Assembly: GCF_010093595.1 (NCBI RefSeq)
Contig: NW_022985450.1
Location: 850,253 to 914,252 of the forward strand
Reading direction: 5' to 3'
Length of the DNA: 64,000 nucleotides
Source: Mytilinidion resinicola
Lineage: Eukaryota; Ascomycota; Dothideomycetes; Mytilinidiales; Mytilinidiaceae
Both the position numbers and the translations under genes were made by a program. The notes below the pieces were generated by a model. The model searched no databases and was not told where the DNA came from. It worked only from the letters and a program-made list of their open reading frames with translations. The first letter of the stretch is position 1; each line of letters starts with the position of its first letter. Below are positions 57,626 to 64,000 of the stretch, in pieces.

Positions 57626-58576
57626 TCAATTCTCCATCTTCAACATCGCGATCTGTTTTCTCACTTCTTCGACATCGTCCAATGGTGCCTCGTCTTCTTT
57701 CTCTTCCTCGCCTACCTCTACACCTTGACCATCACCACGATCCGGAAGCCCCTCATCATCCTCCTCCTCATCCCCCAAGTTTTCCAACCCATCTTCCCCA
57801 GGATCGCCTTCGTCTTCCGATTCCAATTCCATCTCAAAGGAGTCGCACCGTGTTCGCGCCTTCCTCGCCAAATCTTCCTCAAAATCCCTCTGCATCCTCC
57901 TCTGTATACGATCTGCGACTATATCTAGCTCCTCTTGCCGCGTCTCCAACGAGAGTAGACGGGCTGCCAAGGTTTCCACTTCGCTGTCCGGCACGGTAAA
58001 TCCTATGTATCTTAGTGCATCCGCCTCCTCAATGTCGTAGCTGATCAGCACCTGAGCCAAGGTTTCACTGGATGGGTCTTCGGTCGCTTGGAGCGTATCT
58101 GGGTCGGTGCTGTTCGCGTCCACCTGCTCAGCCCTCTCTGGGGCGTTGACGAGGCTTTGGTTGACGACTTCTGACTCATTCGGTTCTTCAAGCGTAGACC
58201 ATGTAGTGTCATTGCTGTCCTCCTGCGCCTCCTCTTCCCCATCGCTGGCGGGCGATGATGAACGGGAGGGCGGTACATCATCGACGGTCTGGTCACCTAG
58301 AACCTCTCTCCTGTCTTCCTCTAGGTCGACTCTAGGATATCCTGTAGGCAGAGGCGGCGCATCGCCCTCATTTCCTGCAACACGTGGGTCCGACGTTGAC
58401 TCTGCTCTCGCGGAGACCTCATTGCTTTCCTGTTCCCCGGTCTGGCCATCTGGACTGCCCATCCGCACAGACTGTCCGGAATCTGGCCCACCGTAGCCCG
58501 TCGTACTATGTTCGTGAGAATCCTCTACTTGTCCTTCCGGAGATGGTGGTGGGCCTTCCGCGCTCTTTTCTAGCAT
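57626..58576 (-). CDS. Acidic, mostly disordered protein, unrecognised
   Basis: Single exon, 316 aa. Residues 1-165 are Ser/Glu/Asp/Pro-rich without predicted structure. About 175-245 form a helical segment (TLAQVLISYDIEEADALRYIGF, then VETLAARLLSLETRQEELDIVADRIQRR), including a CUE/UBA-like LISYDIEEADAL helix and a coiled coil. The C-terminus is highly acidic (GDEEEDDEGLPDRGDG). Similar composition and orientation to the 55458 gene suggest they may be related, though no direct alignment was found. Confidence 0.65.
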   Translation of the reverse strand: MLEKSAEGPPPSPEGQVEDSHEHSTTGYGGPDSGQSVRMGSPDGQTGEQESNEVSARAESTSDPRVAGNEGDAPPLPTGYPRVDLEEDRREVLGDQTVDDVPPSRSSSPASDGEEEAQEDSNDTTWSTLEEPNESEVVNQSLVNAPERAEQVDANSTDPDTLQATEDPSSETLAQVLISYDIEEADALRYIGFTVPDSEVETLAARLLSLETRQEELDIVADRIQRRMQRDFEEDLARKARTRCDSFEMELESEDEGDPGEDGLENLGDEEEDDEGLPDRGDGQGVEVGEEEKEDEAPLDDVEEVRKQIAMLKMEN

Positions 58577-59145
58577 TTCAGGAACGGCTTAGTGGATTTG
58601 GAAATCTGAAGATGAGGGAAATGAGCCAAATTTGCTCTTAGCTTTTTGGAAAAATGGGAATCTTTTTAAGGTTCCTCAAGAAAGAAATAGCCACATTTAA
58701 TTGAGCCTGAAACAAACGCAAATGCAAACAGCCAATCACTTAATAAACCTCTACTAACGTGGAATATAGTATATGGTTCTAATGCAGACCAGGTTCAGAG
58801 AAAGAAAATAATTCGTCTTGCTGTCAAGCTCTACGAAAATAATAACAAACCTGAGTGTCTCGCTGCCTGCGTACACCTTCTAAGCACCGTACGAGAGGCC
58901 TCAAAGTACTTTCGCGAAACCAAGCGAGATGAAAACTCATTGTTTTGAACAATCCCTAAACCCAGCAAGGCACCCCATATGCTTGCAGAACACAGTTCTA
59001 AGAACAAACCAGTCTCATGTGTCGCGACATATGTATACACATCTATAACTTTCTCGCCTCCGGTTCTCACTAAGAATAACCAAATCCCATGACGCTCTTA
59101 GCCAAAAGTGACCACCCATATATACGTTTGTCTCATATCCAGTCT
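58577..59145. other. Intergenic with repeat fragment
   Basis: At about 58866-58916 a stretch (CTGCGTACACCTTCTAAGCA, CTCAAAGTACTTTCGCG) matches the left arm of the family A repeat at 57308; a weak inverse partner may lie near 59030. No gene was seen. Confidence 0.4.
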
Positions 59146-61381
59146 CTACGCCGCAACCTCCCCCTTCTTCCGCCCCTTCCACCTCCTCTTCTTCGTCTCT
59201 TCTTTCTTCGCCAAATTCTCCACGCTCCCACTCCGACTCCCTCCACCAACACCCACACCCATGTCACTGATGACACCACCAACCGCTTTACTCGCACCGA
59301 TCTGGATTCCTTTCATACCGTATACCCCACGTCCACTTTCGAAGCTATTCCGCGACGGCGACCTAGTCGACGCAGCAGAGCCCTTGGGTGAGCCAGCGAC
59401 CTCGTCGCTACTCCACCAGCCCTCCGGGCGGGACGTCGACGTCTGGTTCGTGAGCTGAGTGCCAGATGGCGAGTCCTGCTGGTGAGGCGGCGAGTTCTCC
59501 GACGTAGAAGGTTGCGCAGACGCCGGCATCACCGCAGCGGCGGCACGGGCAGGCGAAGGCGTATGCGTGCGTTTGCCGCTGCCTGAAAGGACACGCGTGA
59601 TGGAAGTTTTACGATTCGTGTGCGCGGGCGATGGAGTTTCCGGGGCTCTTACCGGAACATGCTGATGTGAGGTGTTCTGGCTTACCTTTGTCGCGCGGAA
59701 GGCGGCTGGGCTGGATGAGCTCTCGTCTTCGTCCTCTTCGTCGCCGACGTCGCCGATTTGTTTTCGTTCTGGGAAGGCGTAGCGTGCTGGCGAGCGGAAT
59801 TCCCGCCTTTTTTCTTTCCGGGTTATGCTGCCGCTTGGACTGGATGTGTCGCCAGTCGCGTACTCTTCCAGGGCGTCGAAGACGTGCGGGAAGACGAGTT
59901 CGTTGACGGAACTAGCCCAGAGGAAGTCGAGATGTTCGTAATGTGGGATCTCTTTCGCAACGGTGTGGCGGGGCAGCTCGTGCAACATGACGTCTATATC
60001 AACGAGACTGTCGGACCCGCCGTAGACAAGCACGATTGGAGTTTTGATGTTGCGAGTTGGGAATTTCGCAATCTTGTAATACTTGTTCGGGTTCGTGAGG
60101 GCTAGCGAGGGGGGCGCTTCGTCGTCATACATCTGGAAGTGACCATTTCGGATAATCTGAAACCAATGCACCACACTCTTCGTGCTAGTGAACGAGTATA
60201 GATGTGGGTATGCGGCTAGCTTTTGATGTGGGGTGATGTTGACGCCCGTCCATCCAAAGAGGAAAGTAAGGGAATGGTCGATCAAGCGGACGAAGATTGG
60301 TGGATACAAGATCGCTTGCCACATTGTGGCTGAGCCCAGGATAGCCCGGCGACCGAAAGCGAGGAACAGTACTTCCGGGGAGGCCTTGACGAATGTATCG
60401 ACGATCTGGGATGTTAGCCCCTTGGGAGACATGGCCGGAGCGAGCGCAATAAAGACGTCGACTTTCTCATTGAGTGTCGGATGAATGGAGAGAGTAGCGA
60501 AGGCTTGGGCAGTGCCTTGTGAGAAGCCGATGTAGGAGAGCGAGGGTTGATGAGTAGTAGCCAGGATGTAATCGATGCTGTCGGGGATATCATGGAAGGC
60601 GAATTGGTCCATTGAGAAGTTCCAGAATGCTGTCGAGGTTGGAGCGCAATGGACTGACTTTTTGGAGTATTTATTTCCGCGATTGTTTCCGAGCTGTACA
60701 GTATTAGCAAATGGTCTCTGAAAGACGACTGGTAGGGATAGAAGCCTCGTTGACTGGTACACCGAACTAGTAGAACCGCATTTCTTTGGCACTGCAAATC
60801 GTGGACCGTGGGAAGAGTTCTAGAATCGAGGGATGGTCCCAATTGACAAGAAATATATCAAAACTCACCCAAACGTCGTATCCTCGCTCCACCAAAACAA
60901 ATGGCAAGCACCTCTCCCTCTCCGTCAAGCAGACCCACACCTCGCTATTCATCATCAAGCCATGATGCATATAAACAACCTTCTTCCTCACAGTATCCCC
61001 ATTTGTTCCATAGTTGACCCTCAGGCCCTCTTCGCCTCTCCGATAGGCCAGTCTATGCAGCCCAAGTAAATATCCGTCCTTCGTCTGCACAATATGTTCC
61101 TCCGCATAGTATCCAAACAACTCGCACAGCTCGACGAAGTCTGAGGCATTGGCAATGCTGGAGCTAACTGCCTTCTTTTTTTGGCGTTGGCGACGGCCTT
61201 GCGGAGTGGACAGGTAGTTGAAAGCCCGGCGGGTGGCTTTGTAGCAGAGGGCTATGATGGGGGTCGGTAGCATCAGGGTAATGAGCGCAATGAGAGACTC
61301 GAGGGTGATGAGGAAGAAGCTGAGCATGAGGGCGAGGTACTCGCGGATGTGAAGCCGCGAGAGGAATGGAATGTGAGGCAT
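59146..61381 (-). CDS. Acid-lipase/steryl ester hydrolase-type enzyme
   Basis: Two exons: 61381-60869 and 60693-59146; 686 aa. The splice restores GYDVW-LGNNRGNKYSKK, a hallmark of the acid lipase/cholesterol esterase family (yeast Tgl1/Yeh1/Yeh2). The intron is 175 bp, long for this genome. A hydrophobic stretch at about residues 15-48 should anchor it in the ER or lipid-droplet membrane. The nucleophile elbow is GFSQG, the likely acid Asp lies in YGGSDSLVD and the His in HYEHLDFLWA. It should hydrolyse steryl esters or triglycerides. The C-terminal 200 residues are Ser/Pro-rich, as in other fungal members, and may be phosphorylated. Confidence 0.93.
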
Positions 61382-61833
61382 CCTGGCGGTGTGGTCGAGG
61401 TAAGAGCACTGTTCGGGGAGGTCCGCTAGAGTGCTATGTGAACGATCTCGTGTTAAGCTTCCGGGCTAAAAGTCGAGTATGCATGCTCACCGCCAGTAGC
61501 TGCTGGCAATCGGACGATGGCGATGCACGCGATGGTCTAGGCGGTGGTGTTGAGGGCTCCACCCCACCTCTGTTTTGTTGGTGGACTGGACTGCCTGCCC
61601 CTGGTTAGAATACCCATGACGTGAACAGCGAAGTCCCGAACATGTGACAGCTGCAGCCGGCCGGTCTTGGCAACGGGCGGAACAATTCCATGTCGAACCA
61701 TTCGAAAACCTCACCACCACGCCTGCATCTACAGCTCTGTATATCGACGCGCCCTATGAATCGGTGACCTGAATTCTGTACTTGAAAATATCAACACGCG
61801 CCATCATCGAGGCCCATACAGCCAACCGCAGCC
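61382..61833. promoter_or_regulatory. Divergent upstream region of lipase and PET191 genes
   Basis: 452 bp shared between the lipase (minus) and Pet191-like gene (plus). No gene. No distinct TATA box was seen. Confidence 0.4.
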
Positions 61834-62331
61834 ATGCCCGCCTCCTGCAAAGACATCCGTATGCATCCCTCCACAACCTTGAAAGCTATCCAGACCCATT
61901 TCTAACATCAATATTTAGGGCAAGCTCTAGCCGCATGCCTCCAAAACTCCGACTGCATAATGATCGACCGCCACGCGCCCTCCGACTGCCTGCGACCGCC
62001 ACTCAACGAGACCCTACCTACCCAATGCCAACAACTCCAAAAAGGCTACGGCCAATGCAAGCGCGGCATGATCGATATGCGCAAACGCTTCCGAGGAAAC
62101 CGACCCGTGGGACTATCGACCGAGCTCGAGGGTGCCGGTTCCGGCGATGCCACAGTCGGAACAATTGAGGAGAAGGGATACATGCTGTATGCGGGCAAGC
62201 CGACACAAAGGGTGCGGGTGACGAGTGGAGACGAGGGTCCAAACGTAGTGCCTGAGGGGTATGTAGAGGTGAGGAAGAAGGATGGGGTGGTGGAGGTTGT
62301 GAAGCGTTCGGGAGAGTTGAGGAAGGACTAG
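61834..62331 (+). CDS. PET191: Cytochrome c oxidase assembly factor Pet191/Coa5
   Basis: Two exons: 61834-61858 (25 nt) and 61919-62331; 60-bp intron with CTAAC branch site; 145 aa. The splice gives MPASCKDIRQALAACLQNSD. The twin CX9C-type cysteines are C5, C15, C21 and later C31, C46 and C56, consistent with import and oxidation by Mia40 in the mitochondrial intermembrane space. The GYGQCKRGMIDMRKRFRGN stretch is the family signature. Needed for complex IV assembly in yeast. The extension after about residue 72 is longer than in yeast, as is usual in filamentous fungi. Confidence 0.93.
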
Positions 62332-64000
62332 GGATGGTTGCAGATGGACGATCGGATGACGACGCATGCTTGTACATATCAAGAATGGCGGGGAAAGGCA
62401 TATGATGGCGTTCTTGCTAGGGCATTTTGGTTGGCATGCGATGGTTTGGGAACGTCTCCAATCAAACACTTGTTGCTATCATCTGTAAGATACTGTAAAG
62501 GAAGAGATCGAAGGCTATTCATGATCACATCTACCATAGTACGATCTGATAGTACCGTGTGAATAAGACGAGGCGCGAATCGGGATAAGTAAAGAAGCAA
62601 AATATTCCTAAACCCAAAACGTCTAAGCGATTTACACCAGCGTACCGAAAGAGTTAGACGAAATACGAGTTATATTCCGATGAACCAATTGATCCATCGA
62701 TTAGTCAAGCTATGTGGTTATTTCGAAGGTCATTTATGAATCATTTTGTAAATAGCTTTCAAGTTTTGAACCCGCTTTTTTTATTGCTTCGTTTTGCGGG
62801 AAACCTTGGTATCACGCCCCAAGAAATTCACTACAAGATTTCGATGAACGCCATACTACCCAAAAGCCGCGTGCCAAAATTGACTGAACGCGTTTCTATG
62901 AACCGGAAGTCACAGCGGGCTGGTACCTAGCAAACGGGTCTTTCGTACGAACAAGAATCCAAGAAGTATTCAGGGGGCTTTAGGAGCGGGAAGCTAGATT
63001 TGGACTCGATCATTGATTTGTGGAAGGCCAAATGAGTGGCTAGCGCCTTTCTATTTCAGGTTTCGTCTGGGGTTTTATCTCATGTCATTTATGCATCATC
63101 AGGGCAAACACCACAAGGTCACAAAGACATCATTCTGACATCACAACATTGTCTTGACCTCCATACCAGCCGTGGCTTCATCTCTCTCATTACCATGACA
63201 GCACGTACAACAAACTCATTCTACGGCGTGTTCTTCAAGTTTGTCAATTCACGATATCGACCCGACTTTAGCCACCGGAGAAAAATAGTCCCTATTTGAA
63301 AAGGCTGAAGTCAACCGAGTGTTGTCGATATATCTCGTTCAGTCTGATCCTATTCTGTCGATCCAACTCTACAAGCCCTCTCAACGACGGAGTCAAATCT
63401 TCTTATAATGCTACCGCAAACCTTGGAGGCGTCCTTATTTTTTTAATACGGCTTGTCGTGCTTCGATGTACCATAGAGGACTTGGGGCAATAGGTCGCGG
63501 GCGTAGTCTGTGTACACATCTCTACCACCGCCTGAGGTAGCCCAGCAAGTCCTGTGGAAGGCATGGATCTGAACGCCTTTGAGGTTTCTGAAATCTCTGT
63601 GAAGCGCTTCACATGGCGCTAAAGAGTTTCAGAAAACCGATATTTTACTACATTATCTTGACCATTCCCACCAAGCACTTACATCTTCACCATCATGGGC
63701 ATGTTAAATCATGGCGTTGGTCAGATATAGACGGTATGCTCTAGTCCAAAAGGAACACCAAAATCGTGATTCGACCCGTATTGTCGTACGGGCGTTCCTT
63801 TCCGTCTCGTTCGAACCGCAAGGCCCGTACGAGAGTGAGAATCACGTTCATTACTGGTGCAGCGGCGTTGCGTCGTGGCTAGAGGTCGTCTTTGGAAACG
63901 TCGTCCTCAACGCCGCCAGAATGGCAGAGTTTTCACGGGTCTTGGCGGCTTGCCACCACCAAACTCGATACCCACAGACAACAGGAAGACAAACAGAGGG
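62332..64000. other. Intergenic to window end
   Basis: 1.7 kb without a supported gene. Open frames near 62712, 63036 and 63403 are short and domainless. A repeat fragment lies near 63507. A small inverted repeat (CGTACGGGC / GCCCGTACG) occurs at about 63787 and 63815. Confidence 0.45.
63500..63615 (+). repeat. Dispersed-repeat fragment
   Basis: GTGTACACATCTCTACCACC followed by GCCTGAGGTAG resembles the left ends of both repeat families seen elsewhere in the window (for example 16125 and 24848). Incomplete. Confidence 0.45.

Noticed and set aside
60693..60868. Lipase start at an internal Met inside the 175-bp gap
   Set aside because: The GYDVW-LGNNRG family motif is restored only by splicing the gap out; starting at 60792 would lose the N-terminal third.

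Overview
This window is nuclear DNA of a filamentous ascomycete (Pezizomycotina, probably Dothideomycetes). The evidence is GT-AG introns of about 48-75 bp with CTAAC/CTGAC-like branch points, Zn2Cys6 regulators, a GPI-anchored CRH wall enzyme, fungal-type P450s and sugar porters, and many copies of the 2EXR (F-box-like) family. Gene models below were spliced by eye from reading frame, splice signals and domain continuity.

Layout. 0-15.9 kb is mostly ordinary: a CRH transglycosylase (70-1905), cohesin SMC3 (2574-6505), an unrecognised probably mitochondrial protein (7140-8666, minus), a secreted PEBP-like protein (9468-10208, minus), a Zn2Cys6 regulator (10823-12272, minus) and a DHA1-type MFS transporter (13982-15857). 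15.9-19.5 kb has no convincing gene but holds four CACGTG-to-TATA promoter-like modules and G-rich repeat units. 19.5-24.3 kb is a divergent pair, an FAD monooxygenase and a Zn2Cys6 regulator whose second intron is swollen by nested inverted-repeat elements. Then come another MFS carrier (25729-27515) and a small DUF4267-like membrane protein (28166-28597).

29-36 kb is decayed accessory DNA: 2EXR genes, 2EXR pseudogenes (one with a single nonsense codon, one frameshifted), a possible solo LTR, MITE-like repeats, and a small gene with an apparent 2-nt frameshift. 36.4-48.1 kb looks like a metabolic cluster: polytopic membrane protein, P450 A, SDR A, SDR B, sugar-porter MFS and P450 B, with two divergent promoters. 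No polyketide, peptide or terpene synthase is visible, so it is either a tailoring/catabolic cluster or its backbone enzyme lies outside. 48.7-55.3 kb holds four more 2EXR genes. 55.4-58.6 kb encodes two acidic low-complexity proteins. 59.1-62.3 kb returns to conserved genes: an acid-lipase/steryl-ester-hydrolase-type enzyme and the twin-CX9C cytochrome oxidase assembly factor Pet191/Coa5. The last 1.7 kb is non-coding apart from a repeat fragment.

The main points for a second look are: a likely AT-AC intron in P450 A, at the same codon and phase as a normal GT-AG intron in its paralogue P450 B; the repeated promoter-like modules at 16.4-19.3 kb; two PIR-type repeats in a GPI-anchored CRH enzyme; and the related inverted-repeat elements scattered across the window.
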